Part shown: piece by piece, positions 23,695 through 36,200 of the stretch
Layout of the letters: each line of letters begins with the position of its first letter
Numbering within the stretch: the first letter of the stretch is position 1
Source: Phoronis australis
Lineage: Eukaryota > Phoronida > Phoronidae
Assembly (NCBI GenBank): GCA_002633005.1
Contig: NMRA01000037.1
Coordinates: forward strand, 281,399 to 345,398
DNA length: 64,000 nt
Direction: 5' to 3'
The notes under the pieces: generated by a model
The model's input: the letters and a program-made list of their open reading frames with translations, nothing else
Database searches by the model: none
What the model was told of the DNA's origin: nothing
Program-made: the position numbers and the translations under genes

Positions 23695-24563
23695 TTATTT
23701 ACTAATTCCACTTTTAAGTGTGAGGAGCTCCAGTTTTTCTACACCTTCCCATATAATAGGGAATAGGAAATCAGCAGTAATGCCTTTGTAATGAAATTGG
23801 GCCACTGCAAATTTGAACTTACAAGTCAATGACCAGACCAACAGCATCAGCATTATGTACTTTGCGAGTTTAACTTCATCATGACTTGTGTCCCCCTTCA
23901 ACCTCTTCTCAAAGTCGCTCATCTCATTTGCTGTTTCCCATATCTACAAATCCAACTACCTCTCCCGTGCTCTTGCTGAACACCAAGTTAGATTTATTTT
24001 TCTCCTCACCCTGCAGGAGAGTGCAGTACTTTTGAATAGAGTTTAATTTCAGTTTGTCCATTTCACATAACATTTGCTTAAAAACCTCAGGTTGAAAACC
24101 ACTCTTGACAGTGAAAACATTTGTATAATCTTGTAGAGTTTGTTGTGAGAGTAGCTTGATGAAGACACAAGTGTGTAAGTGTTGATATGCTGCTGATGAT
24201 TTCATTTTGATGGACAATGCCCATCGCTCAATCATCGGGTGCCATCTCACGGACCTCCCATCTTTTGCCTCAAATGCTTTTTTTCTGCTCCCAAAATAGC
24301 GACACAAAGGAATCCTTCTCAAATGGAGAGATTTTGACCTTGTCGCAGATAGCCTCCTTCATATAAGTACTCAATTCATCATCAATTGTCAAACCATGCG
24401 TGCCGATATGGTCGCCCATTTGTTTTCGTAGGCGGCTAATTTGTACCTGCTGACCATGCACTTGATGGGTTCTAACTTCCAGGCGTTTCTTCATTTGGTC
24501 CTCGTCTAGATGCGAGACAGTAGTATGAGATGAGGGTAAGGTAGAGTCGTCGCAACCTTTCAA
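23695..24563 (-). pseudogene. Degenerate P-element-like transposase
   Basis: Three overlapping frames line up with the P-type transposase family that invertebrates and fish carry in many copies. The first (24563-24270) has the leader ISRLRKQMGDH and ends SPFEKDSFVSLFWEQKK. The second (24322-23924) restarts one frame over at KKAFEAKDGRSVRWHPMIERW and runs to LVFSKSTGEVVGFVDMGN. The third (23922-23695) continues with SDFEKRLKGD, LAKYIMLMLL and GITADFLFPIIWEGVEKLELL. There is a frameshift near 24290 and a break near 23923. Where relatives have an acidic DEM-like motif (expected catalytic Asp) before the LVFSKSTG block, this copy reads QGEEKNK. The catalytic C-terminal part is missing. Inactive remnant. 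Confidence 0.75.
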
Positions 24564-24913
24564 ATGTGCGAAGTGTGTTACGATACTTCTTTACAACGAC
24601 CATTTTCCTTTTCAATAAGAAGGGAACACTGGCTTGCATGAATTGTGCTATAATACTCTCCCCCATTGGACCTTCTACCAGCCTTCACTCCATTGCCGTT
24701 ACAGTGATGAGAAACAGCCCTAGAGAGCTGCGAGAAGGATTGACGCTTCAGGAGAACGGTTGCAATAATGGCCTAAAATAGACTTACGAGGGCAAATGTA
24801 AGCTAGAACCTGGATTTCAGAAGAATTGTCAAAAGAACAAACACGAGGTGACACTGAAATACTGGTAATTTGGTAGCACGCATTATAGTGATGAGAAAGC
24901 AATGAATATTCTC

Positions 24914-25217
24914 GCAGTAATGTTCGAGATTTCAATTAAAGGAATATTTTGCAAGCTTGGTGTTGATCTACTTGGCGGTGAAAATATTTGGTAAAATAGG
25001 AGTCAGAGGGATTTTGGGCCCTAAGATCTTCTTTGCACTCTTAATTTTTTAATATTGCTTCTGGCAAAAGGCAACAGGGTAAACAGTTTGGTTTGTGGTT
25101 TATTTAATACCTAAAATTGTTTCCTGGGAGACATGTTTCCGCCTTATAAAAATATGACACTATACCCCAGGATATCCTGCAGTTCACAAATGAACGCTTC
25201 TCCAAATTTAACATGTC
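24914..25217. repeat. 304-bp repeat, left copy
   Basis: 'gcagtaatgttcgagatttc' to 'ccaaatttaacatgtc' is repeated at 25913-26216, exactly 999 bp later, with about five mismatches (for example aatattttgc against aataggttgc). This copy ends at the base before the N-run. The pair could be terminal repeats of an element carrying the USP frame, or the same locus from two haplotypes. Confidence 0.9.
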
Positions 25218-25301
25218 NNNNNNNNNNNNNNNNNNNNNNNNNNNNNNNNNNNNNNNNNNNNNNNNNNNNNNNNNNNNNNNNNNNNNNNNNNNNNNNNNNN
25301 N
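25218..25301. other. Assembly gap (84 N)
   Basis: The run of N begins immediately after the 304-bp repeat and interrupts the USP frame on its right. Whether 84 is a measured length is unknown. Confidence 0.95.
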
Positions 25302-25876
25302 CTCCTAGTTTGCTTCTTTACGTGTTGGAAGGTACTAGTAACCTCAGACGTTACATCATCAGCGTTGTGAGCAAGTGTGTCTACGTGCCATTGGTTCAGT
25401 AACCATAGTAAAAATTCATGGGCATCCTGTTGACTTTCGTTGCCAAGAGAGTTGTTCTGTAATCTTAGTTTATTCAAAATTTCAGACGGAGTTGATGTAT
25501 ACCTTGTAGTTGCTTCATATGTGTTCACAAGGATGGTTTTCATATTGTTTTTCTTGTTGATATTGTATTTGTGCCAGTTGAGGTTGCATGAAAAGATAGC
25601 TTGAAGTGTAGAATTCACAAAACACGTGTTTCCAACATTGCAAAGACCAAATCTTTTATCTTTTGTTGATTTTTCGTTTGTCTTCTTTGATATCGGGGAT
25701 GACGAAGTAGCTAATTGTGTTTCAATCTCGGGCTTAGAAATGTTGCAGAGTTGCCATTCTGTAAATTGCTTGTTATTTCTTGATAAATATATCGTATAGC
25801 TACATCTAAGAGCTGTCTGAGATGCCGTTTGGTATGTTTGTTTTTTGATTTCTTTGGGGACCTCGAGGAAATTCAT
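25302..25876 (-). CDS. Ubiquitin-specific protease (USP/UCH family) N-terminal part, runs into gap
   Basis: The frame starts at ATG 25876 and stays open for 191 residues until the N-run at 25301. A USP catalytic Cys box is clear, KRFGLCNVGNTCFVNSTLQA at about residues 73-92, and a QQDAHEFLLWLLNQW box lies at about 152-166. These are the two N-terminal signatures of C19 cysteine proteases, which remove ubiquitin from proteins. The preceding 70 residues are not recognised. The C-terminal His box would lie in or beyond the gap, and nothing USP-like is seen left of it. The frame is intron-less here and wedged between 304-bp repeats beside transposon remnants, so it may be a retrocopy or mobile-element cargo. 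A true host exon is also possible. Confidence 0.75.
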
Positions 25877-25912
25877 TAGCTTCTTTAATGATTTGTAGAT
25901 GAAACCTCTACT

Positions 25913-26216
25913 GCAGTAATGTTCGAGATTTCAATTAAAGGAATAGGTTGCAAGCTTGGTGTTGATCTGCTTGGCGGTGAAAATATTTGGTAAAATAGGA
26001 GTCAGAGGGATTTTGGGCCCTAAGATCATCGTTGCACTCTTAATTTTTTAATATTGCTTCTGGCAAAAGGCAACAGGGTAAACAGTTTGGTTTGTGGTTT
26101 ATTTAATACCTAAAATTGTTTCCTGGGAGACATGTTTCCGCCTTATAAAAATATGACACTATACCCCAGGATATCCTGCAGTTCACAAATGAACGCTTCT
26201 CCAAATTTAACATGTC
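25913..26216. repeat. 304-bp repeat, right copy
   Basis: Counterpart of 24914-25217. Here the sequence continues past 'aacatgtc' into unique DNA (atgtgtcgg). On the USP side it begins 36 bp upstream of the USP ATG. Confidence 0.9.
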
Positions 26217-27376
26217 ATGTGTCGGAAAACAGGAAAAATTACATTAATTTATCACCAGTACTTCAGAAACATTCAGAAAATATATTTCATGGGGCATAAA
26301 AATGTTTCAAGACATCTATTTTTGACATTAAAAATGACGTATTTCTACAGCCGAGCCTTTTGTTTTGGTCTGCCATTTTGGATTTACGGAAGAGCACCGA
26401 CAAGATTTCTGGTTGTAAACTCATTACTGTTTGCTTGCTATTGTTTTTGTGTTGATGAGTTTACAACCAGATTATCTAATTAAAATGTGTTTTCAAGAAC
26501 ATGACATACACTTAAAATTGAATCTTCTATTCCAAAGGAAATGACTTTAGACAAGAAAACATTAGTTCTGAATTGACTCTGTATTTTTTCATTTTTTTCT
26601 GGCCATGGCAAAACATTTTCTGTTTCACCCAAAAATAATTTAAAGCCACACACCATTCTCCTTTCTCGATTTCTCTTGACTAGTTGATTACATGTGTAAT
26701 AATCATTAGAATAAAACAGTTTTACCAAAGAAAATTCAGTTTTGGATCAGTTTCTGCCCTTTAGCTAAGTATTTAGAGCAATTTTGATTGTATAAACTGG
26801 GTTATCGACCGGCACTTGTGTATACATACAAAAGTACTCAAACAGCTTCATTCCCATCTCATAAAACATGTACAAAAAGGAATTTTATTATTGAATTGTC
26901 AGAAACGTACTGCCATAAGTCCTGTTATTCATTCATGATTCATAGGATACCAAACGATTTGTGTCGTTACTGGTGTGGTAGTAAGGCCTATCTGGCCGAC
27001 TACTGGCTTGTACACCTGGAGCTCCCCTCTGAGTTTATTTATTTATTTATTATTTACTAATGTAATATTTACAGTGAGGGTGGCCCCATCAGTTTTCACT
27101 GCTTTCCATGGGGGCAAAAACCGCTTTTGAATTCTGGCTAAATGTCTTCAATCTCACGTTTACATCTGGCTATTTACCAGAATTATGCATATCCGACATT
27201 GTTTCAACAAATTTAGGTGTTAGGCGTCTTAACGTCAAGTTAATCTCAAAATCTATCATTCCATCTCATTGCGGAATTGTTCTGTTATCGTGGTGTTTGA
27301 AAGTTTTGGCAGACTTATAGAATTATTCCAAGGTGTGGCCAGTTTATTTTGAAAGTAACACTATTGTTTTCTTGAC
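26217..27376. other. Intergenic, no supported gene
   Basis: No domain-bearing frame or convincing exon is seen. There is a short (tttA)n run near 27038-27058. Confidence 0.4.
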
Positions 27377-27622
27377 ATTAATCTCACCAATTTTGGACAA
27401 AAATAGTTATCCCGGTGATCTTTTTTCCTTTATCAAAGGCTTCTAACGTTGTAAGTGAATAAATGTTCACTGCTTCTGGAACGTTCGTCTGGTAGTAGTT
27501 GTAGGATTGACCTGAAAGCAATAAAGCGTTTATTTTTTTTTTGGTGCTAAGTGTCCTGTGCAAAAAAATTGAAGAAATTTTCTTGTCCGCCGTATTGGGT
27601 CCTAAAGTAGGTGAGATTGTAT
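27377..27622. mobile_element. MITE-like element, family B (diverged)
   Basis: Left 'taatctcaccaattttggac' with 'aaaaatagttatcccggtga' and right 'tcttgtccgccgtattgggt', then 'cctaaagtaggtgagattgta', correspond to the ends and interior of 46940-47188. The terminal bases are eroded. Confidence 0.55.
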
Positions 27623-27748
27623 CGTTTTATTGTCATTGCAAAAGCGTTTTTGTTCACACAATGTATTGGCATGAGTTGCTGTGATCTGTTAACAAAATTT
27701 ACAAATTGTTTACTGGCAGTCAGGCTATACATTATTTATACAATGATG

Positions 27749-28037
27749 TACGGTAAAAATTCTCCAATTTGGGACAGTGAAAAATTTTTTTCCTCAAGGT
27801 CGGAGCTTGTCCCAAATTCTAGAAATAGAATATTATCTGTCCCAAATTCAAAAATAACCGAAACTACCACAAAACTACCCCTTCTGTGGATTGAAAACAC
27901 ATTGTTCGAAATTTGAGAAATGTGGTGAATGCCAAAGTCACCCTTGTCCCAAATTCAAGAATCGAGAAAATTCAATTTTTGAGAGAGTTTCCGTGTCCCA
28001 AATTCTACAGCTTGTGAATTGGAGAATTTTTATTGTA
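27749..28037. mobile_element. MITE-like element, family A
   Basis: The left end TACGGTAAAAATTCTCCAAT, followed by TTGGGACAG, and the right end AATTGGAGAATTTTTATTGTA are inverted copies bounded by TA. The interior has several direct and inverted 'tgtcccaaattc' blocks. This is the best preserved family A copy in the window. Confidence 0.75.
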
Positions 28038-28659
28038 AGTATGCCCTATACCTTTGTTAGGGTAAGTTGATAACCAAATGGCAACCAATAAAACGTGCTA
28101 TTTATTGTAACAAGTGTGTTGTTGTTATGAGCATTCAGTGAGTGAATGTATTCTTCAATGAATGTTTGTATTATTCATATACACTTATCTTAGTTTACCT
28201 CAGTGTCATGTAGTTGCCGTCAGAAATGAGTGCTCACTGAAAATGTTACCTCTATACATGCGGTTATCTGAAAACTGAAAAATACTCGTAAACAAGGATT
28301 ATGAAATTGTATAAAGTGCAAGAGTTGATGTCGTTGTTTTTCCCAGTTTTTTCATCGATCATTGGTCAACCTCTTCATCCCAGACTCAGTTCTGTTGTTT
28401 TTAAACAGTTGTTCTGATGTCATCACCCTCTTGAGCTGGCTAAAACTGAAAATGCAATTCATTGGGCCTTCCATTGTCATCAAACAGCCTCACAATATTC
28501 CTATTGCCTATGACTTGAGTTGCCGACTGATTCGGCAATAATTAAAGGTGGTATGAGCATTTTTTAAATCTCCAAAGCTCTTCGGTTAAGAATTCAAAAT
28601 TGACAGCTAAACAGTGGCGAAATGCAACTTTAACTTTTTTGGCATTAGTCTGATGTAAC

Positions 28660-28724
28660 GTGCCCGTATTTTGAGAACCAGTTTGATGCACATTATTCAG
28701 TGGAGAAAACTGGTCCTCAAAATT
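28660..28724. repeat. Palindromic repeat, family C
   Basis: Near-exact reverse complement of 7524-7580, including 'gtattttgagaaccagtttg' and 'attattcagtggagaaaact'. Confidence 0.6.
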
Positions 28725-29469
28725 CGGACACATTGTATTGGGCCATTATCAATTGTTTTCTCCGCCATATTTGGTCTTCCAAAGCAACACGACGGGATTC
28801 TCATCCTTTGTGTAATTGAAAGTGGTCACAAGAATACACCTGGAATTCCCTTGGCGGCCTTACTGCTCGGTCAGTTTAAACTAGCCCTCCGTGGCGAACA
28901 ACTTAATGAGACTTGACTGAAGCAGTAATAACTGGCAGTTCTTCTGAAGTGTAGATGTCATTTACGTCCTTGTTGATGATATTGACCTTTAGTCAAAATT
29001 TTGAATAACTAGTCCCACAGAAGTTCATCATATGCCTGGTAATACAAAATGAGCCATTTCGCTTGAGTAACAAAAAGATCTCGTCTCTCGATTGCACAGA
29101 AACAAAATGAGAAATTTTATAATAAATCTCTTTGTGATTGAACCTGTTTTCAACAGAAGGCGCGGGTTTATTGCACCTTTGATTTGGGTATAGCTGGGCC
29201 CACTTATTTTTGTCATGACGACGGGTGTTTCGGTTTGTACGGTATCCGTCTTTTTCTGTAGTTTTCACACAACGTGTCTGAACATACAACTGTGAGAACT
29301 GAATGATGGCCACTGAAACTAAATAATGCAATGAGACACCTGAAGTGTAAGTTATGAAGTCCGTCATGTTCAACAAGAAACTGAAACTTACTTGGTTGCC
29401 AGTTCTGTTTCTTAAATTTCGAGTAGTTAGCTTTCAATCTACAAAGTTGGTATTTTATCAGTCTTTCTA

Positions 29470-29586
29470 GTGCTTCTCGAATATGGGACTGCCAATATAG
29501 CCTATTTCTAGAATTTGGGCGAAACTCAGACCTTGAGCAAAATAATAATTTTTTTCTCTGTCCCAAATTGGAGAATTTTCACCATA
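29470..29586. mobile_element. Truncated MITE-like element, family A
   Basis: 'tagcctatttctagaatttg' followed by 'ggcgaaactcagaccttgag', and then 'tctgtcccaaattggagaat' followed by 'tttcaccata', give a clean right end like 27749-28037. The left end is absent. Confidence 0.55.
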
Positions 29587-30014
29587 CTATGTTTTGTGGA
29601 TCTAAGACTGGGCGAGCATAGCTAGTGCGATCACCTGCTTCACTTGCATTGCATAGCGATATCTCCTCGCTTGATCTTGCATTCTCACAAGATTCTTGTG
29701 TCCACGGATGGCAGCCCTTATTGTACAAACACCCTCCTGTCAGTGAGCAGCTTTCTACTCTTTTATTCTTATGATAAAAGAGCTGGGGTCTTCGTGAACG
29801 ACACCTGGTGAATATCAAGTCATCCATCGCTCAACTTGATTGTGCAGCCACCATTGAGAATGATGGCCAAAAGTTGAAAGACATTGCCTGTGTATTTTAA
29901 TCACTAAGTATTTTGCTCAGATTGAAATGGTTCCCACATCACGAATCTCTGCGTAGTAACCTGAAGTTATATTCATGAAAGTTACATTTACAAAACACAT
30001 GCAAGAAAAATTTA

Positions 30015-32862
30015 ATAGCTTTATTTTATAGTTTGATTTAAAGATTACAAATTTTCAGTACTCTGCAACATACAAAGGTAACAAATCGTGTCAAAACAAG
30101 TGATCTAATTAATCTTTTTTATTACATAATCTTTACAAACTTCTGACGCCTAAAATTAAGTGCTGCTTGAAATAAAAACATTTTCTCAAAATATGAAATA
30201 ATTCAAATCGATTTGCAAGTCATGATGTTAACTGTACTGATGGCATGCCAGTTCATCAAATAATCAGTTGCGGCAATGTTTGCTTCAAGCTCTTCTTGAA
30301 AAGTTGACACCTGCGATGGGTCTACTTTCTGAACTTGAAAATCAAATAAAAAAATGACCAGTTGTATGGCACACTTCTAGTCTGAGTGTAGTCCGAGTAC
30401 GAACCATAGACCCCTTGCCCTGGTCATAACGAAATTGAAACCGACTAGTGCACGTCAAGATTCAAATCAGTACAGCAAAGTTTCCTCAAATTCCAACAAA
30501 AATAATGGCCGAAATTCTCATTTTTTTGAACGCTCTCTGTTTTGCAAAAAATGTTCAAAATTTCATTGTGTGTTTGTTGATGACAACCACACTATATAAA
30601 GTATTCAAATAATCAATATTGCTTTCCTAAAACAAAAGTTCATTATTCTGCCGTAATGAATTCTAATTTGAAGAAACTTTACGGTACACTGTTACAAGGA
30701 TCATTAACATGGAAAAATAACTTGACAAACTACTCGCAGTTTCTCCATCGTGATAACTAAGTTCGTTTACAGCGCAAATGAGTTCCAATGACTCACCATG
30801 GCAACTAATTCCTAATTACTGAGTCACATTAACACCTTGCCAATTTAACTCTGAATTTCTCATCATCCTCGGTTACAACGGACGGCTAACACAATGATGA
30901 ATTCCACTTGCTCCCAGCCTCCCTGATGGATACTTTATCCCATTAATTTTGCCATGTTATGTGGTGCGCATGGATAACAATTTTCCAGAAAAGGCAAGAA
31001 ACATCGTAAAGCAAGAATACTGATTAAACACTTCAACGAAATAAACATGTTTTGTGAAGACTTGAATAGTAGTTTTCCAGCTGGTTATAACCGAAATATT
31101 CATTAAATTTAAGTCACATAACACCCAACTGCTATCAAGCACTCTATACTTACTGCATGGCACAGTGGAACAAAACAACCATGTGAATTAAACACACAAC
31201 ACTTGTCAATATCAAAGTAATCCAGTCAATGTCTCACAAAGTTACTAAGAAAAATTGGATCAACAAAGGAGTTTCCAAGACTCGAAGAAAATGAAGGTAA
31301 CTTCAACCAAGATTACAGTGTAGCAGTTATGCCTAATAAGTAACTTGTCGAAATTCCACTACCGTAGATGTAGATTTTTAAAATTAATTATCACTGCTAG
31401 ATTACCCCCAACTGATGCAGGAAGTGTATGGGTATAATTAGACTAATCAACCATCTTAGATCAAGGGAAAATTCTGTATGCTGTCTAAAGAAAATATACA
31501 TGTATATTAGAAAAATATGAAGAAATCTTATCAATTGTTTAAACACACTGACAGCAGAAAAACAGTAACAGGCAACAATGAATAATTCCACCACAAAAAT
31601 ACGAAGTCATGTTCGCACAGGTATCTTGTTCAACAACACTAAGTATTGAACCATTGCATGCCAACTTAACCCAAATAGAACTCAACAACTTTTTCTTGGC
31701 GATGGTGTTATGATGACTATTGCTTGGAATAAATTCAGTGATGTCCTGCAGGTGAACATAAACTGATCTACATTTTCATATTTTCCAACTTGACTTGCCA
31801 TTGCTGGTCACAATACTACAGGCACAAGTAAAACTTGGGTTAACAAAGCTACCACTAGGGGTCGTCACAGTCTAGAGACACTAGGACTTTCAATAAATCA
31901 ATGGTGTTTGTGACACCAAGCTCTAACAACACTGCTCAGATAAAATAATATCAACGTTCAGTAAAACATTTCTCCTCTGACCTGTATTTCAATATGGCAC
32001 AATGCTTAACAGGACATGGGCTTCAGAGGGGCTCCTTTATTGCAAGTTTTATAAACGCATAAAAAAATAGCCATGCAATTAAGAGCATAACCCCTTTGAT
32101 ATCAGCAACTGAGAAACAAACTTTGCAACTATTTTTAAAATTTTCTTTTTAAAAAATTATACAATAACATCATCGGTAATCATCAATAATACAGCTACAA
32201 TAAACAAGTACTTAGATATAGATATGTGACATTATGTACACTTTGTACAGAGTCTATAACTATCTCCCTTTTCACTGATCTCCATAAAATGGTCGAGTTC
32301 AAACATTATCCCTAGATAAGAAACCAGTGCTTACTTTTTAAAAGAAACAAAACCAGGCAGTGTTTTAGTAAATTGTTAAGTATAAAAACAAATTTCATAT
32401 TTTTGAAAACGGTTGACTTTTTAAACAAAAAATGTCGACATAAGATAGCATAAAAACGCAAATATTTACAAATCCAGCGAGATCCACCTTGTTACCTCTA
32501 TCTTTCTAATACTGAAACAGTCTCGAGCAAGGACCATATTAGATCAATCACAAAAGTATCAAAGAGGTAACAAAGGCATGCCGGCACTCACCCAGATGAC
32601 AACACTAGGCTACTGTCTTGCCACATGTGGTCAAAAAATACTAATCTATGAACCGGTATCACAAATGACTAGTCTATCACACACTGCTCAGCAGTTGTGC
32701 TTAAACATTGGGCAAGAAACAAACACACTGTGCGTAGCACTCTAAAAGGGGTTGTCTGGGCAACGGCTTGCTTCCAACAATTTCACTCTAACATGAAATG
32801 GCCAGGTTTGCCTTCCAAAATAAGACTCAAGTACGTGCTGATGACACGCCACCTGTAGTCAA
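30015..32862 (-). terminator. ETS1: Probable ETS1 3' UTR and poly(A) signal
   Basis: No coding frame follows the ETS stop at 32863. The minus-strand AATAAA at 30025-30020 (plus-strand TTTATT) is one candidate end, giving a 3' UTR of about 2.8 kb, a length common for ETS1/2 genes. Other hexamers exist nearer, so the end is not fixed. A family B MITE lies inside (30471-30686). Confidence 0.35.
30471..30686. mobile_element. MITE-like element, family B variant
   Basis: Left TACAGCAAAGTTTCCTCAAA and right TTTGAAGAAACTTTACGGTA form matching inverted ends. The interior 'acaaaaataatggccgaaat' resembles family B. Closest to the copy at 60531-60760. Confidence 0.65.
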
Positions 32863-33206
32863 CTACTCATCATCCTTGTCCTTCTGTGGTTGGATGTCGC
32901 ACGCCGTGAACAACTCTTCAGGCGTGTATCCCAGAAGGCTGTGCAGGTCACAGACAAACCGATAGACGTATCTCTTTCCGGCAGTTTTATGAATAATGTT
33001 TTTATCATAATAATATCGCAGTCCACGACTTAGTTTTTCATAGTTCATTTTGGGTTTGTTTTTGCGGATTCCCCACCGACGCGCGACCTCATCTGGATCA
33101 GACAGTTTGAACTCCCAACCATCTCCAGTCCAGCTAATGAAGTGCTGGCATGTCTTGTCTGTTAGCAGCTCCAGAAGAAACTGCCACAGTTGAATAGGAC
33201 CACTTC
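32863..33206 (-). CDS. ETS1: ETS1: exon encoding the ETS DNA-binding domain
   Basis: The last exon begins [18 protein letters not shown] and ends with the short tail [12 protein letters not shown] before TAG. Trp residues, the [17 protein letters not shown] wing-helix segment and both recognition arginines (RGLR) are intact. The autoinhibitory C-terminal helix region ([15 protein letters not shown]) is kept, as in vertebrate ETS1. The acceptor is CATTACAG|GAAGT. Confidence 0.95.
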
Positions 33207-36200
33207 CTGTAATGCAAATAATAAAAGAGGTGTGAAAAATCTCTTAATATTGGGTCAATCAATGTTCATTTTGAACAGACAATGTAACAGTGCTTTTTGG
33301 GTACATTCTTCTATAGACAACACAGCAGTTTGAAAATTTCCAAATATCTTCCACATCAAAAAACTTGTTGTCAGAGTTTTCAAAGCAGCAATTTCAATAA
33401 ATGCTCTTATGATTTACAATTGATTTCCTTTTAAATTCCTTTACCAGTGTCCTCTTGCAAACAGTGAAATACAATTCACATTAACACCCCTAACCCCCCC
33501 CCCCAATGGTAGTGGAGTCTTGTATAAAGTACTGTATCCTGTTCCAAGAACCTGACGAAAGTTCATTTTTTACTTAAGTCTAAGATTTGTCACAACTTCT
33601 AAATTTTGAAACTTTCACATCCGGTAAGTTAGTCAAATTAAGACAAATTTCAAGTCAAAATCTCAAGTCGAACTTAACATACCTTTCTTGAAATGGACTT
33701 GAGACAAATTTATGTTTTATCTTAAATTTGACTGAAATTTAAGGATTGTCTATTAAGCTAAGTCAGTTTTCTTGGAACGGTTGCCTGGGCCATTATAATG
33801 ATGCAACAAACTGGTCATTACCTGAGTACCCAGCCAGTGCGGCAGCCTGTATCATGGGCTTAGACTCCATCATCCCATAATACTGTGGAGGAAGATAACC
33901 CATGTCGTACTGACTGCCACAGAGATGTCGCTTCTCTCCATTAGCCCAGGTGTCGTTAAGGTTCGACCAACGGTCGGGTACAGTCTGGTATTGTTTCTCA
34001 AAAAAGCTGTTCACCTGCTGTTGTTGTTCTTCGTGAGACATTTCATGCAAGTATTTACCTGTAATGAACAAAAAAATCGTCTTAACTGTGAAAAACAGTT
34101 CACACTTTGCGGAACATGAACAGAGTCAATAGCACAGTATCCATGGGGATTGTATTTTCCGATTTTCTATTGATTACAAGACACTTGACTAATGCTTAGT
34201 ACTTTCATCCAAACTACACCACAACTGCCTGCATCAACCAGCCCTCGTGAACAAGCTGGTGCAAGCCAGAGAAATCATTTATTAAGGCAGTTGTTAAGAT
34301 TCATATGAGCATGGGATTTAAGAAAACAGATCTTCCCTTTTGTTGGGACATTTCCATCACTTACATTCTTGCATGGATAGTAAACACTGCCTACTCCCCA
34401 TTCCAAGATAATCAAAGATCTGTATTTAAGGTAGCTTCAAAAACTTTTGATCCTGCCTCTAAGTTCCTAGTGGTAAGAGAAACTTTAGACTGTATATTCT
34501 TCACAAACAGTGGTGTTGATTGTTTTTGCCATTGAATTCTGTCGAGTTTCAATGTGGTAAACCGAAAGCTCTGGCCTTTCCCCCACTAAGTGTGGTAGGC
34601 AAAATTGTTGACAAAATTATCAAAAGCTAGCAGAGAAAAATACAAGGAGGCTTTTCAAAGGCAACGCTTACTAAGTGAGATTTGTTTCGTTTTTCCCTCG
34701 GCTACATAATGCTCCCCATGGCACTCTCATTAAAACAAGATTTTTGCATCAAAAATGATTAGACCGGAGGAACTTACACCATTGAGATAAATGCCTACTT
34801 AAGTAATCAAGAGCCTCAGTTTATGTACATTATTGTCACACTTTCATAATTAGCATGGCTAATTGCTAGTACCTTGCTGAATCAAGGTACTTTGTGAAGA
34901 TGATGGCGATAACGACGACGATGATGATAGCAAGAGAAATAGTGATAATTGGTCAGTAAAAAGCATACACTTAAGTTACTTTACATTGGTATTACAGCTG
35001 TCTGAGGTGTTTTTACAACGATGTTGAATTCTAAACGGACCATAACACTTAACAAAAAGGGACAATTTTAAACACGATGCATGGTTATTGAATATTCAAA
35101 CGTGGCACAGGAACCAAAGTCTAAATTCAAACTTGTATTTGTGGCCAGTCAAAACAGGCCACGGAGAACAGGGGCGGATCCAGGATTTTTTAAAAAGGGG
35201 GTCCAAGTCAACAATTTGAAAATTCCTAGATTTGATGTCACTAAAATCAATGGAAAATGGGGGTCTAGACCCCCTTGACCCTCCTGGATCTACCTGTGGA
35301 GGATGCCAAGCTTCAGAAACGTCCTTTGATAACAATGGGACCATCTTCTGATGAAGTTAGTGATGACAATAGAAACCAGTTTAGCACGATCAGTTAACGC
35401 ACGATAGACTAACCTTGGGCATTGACTGGGGGTGTATATTTCTGTTCTGGAACCTGTGGGTAAAACTCGGCAGGGTCGTAGTAACTGCCCGTCTGCGATG
35501 GAGTCGACTCGTGGTTGTAATAACCGATGTCTGGACTGTCAGTGCTGGTGTAACTTTTGCCGTTCACTTGACTTAGTGTCTGCTGTGGCGATGACATATT
35601 GTGAGGGACTCTATAACTGCCTGTGAACATCAAACACATATTGTGAGGGACTCTATAACTGCCTGTGAACATCAAACACATATTGTGAGGGACTCTATAA
35701 CTGCCTGTGAACATCAAACACATATTGTGAGGGACTCTATAACTGCCTGTGAACATCAAACACTGTTCATGAACGAGTGGTATACGGCTGATAACACAGA
35801 AACAAGAGTATAGTATCAGTATACAAGAAACAATGGAAATTCTCATGCTGACCTTGGTATTTAGCATGTGAAATACAGAGACAGCCAAGGTAATGCCTTG
35901 AGGACAAAGGGAAAGGTCCGGCTGTATCAGTAAAGTACTTACTAAAATATGAATTTCATTGTGAAAATAGATCATCTCTATTTAATAGTAGGTTACTATC
36001 TTTGAACACCACACCAAGTCATTTCTCGTAGGTCTAAGGATTTCCATCTTTGGTCAAGATTTTCTGCACTGTTTACTTTATATTAACTGTACTCGTTTTA
36101 ATGGGTGACATTCAGGAAACCAATGTGGGCCGATCACGTGGGACTGTGGTCGCCAGGTGGCTGTACCAGGAGGTACTTCTTCTTGTCAGCAAGTGGCATA

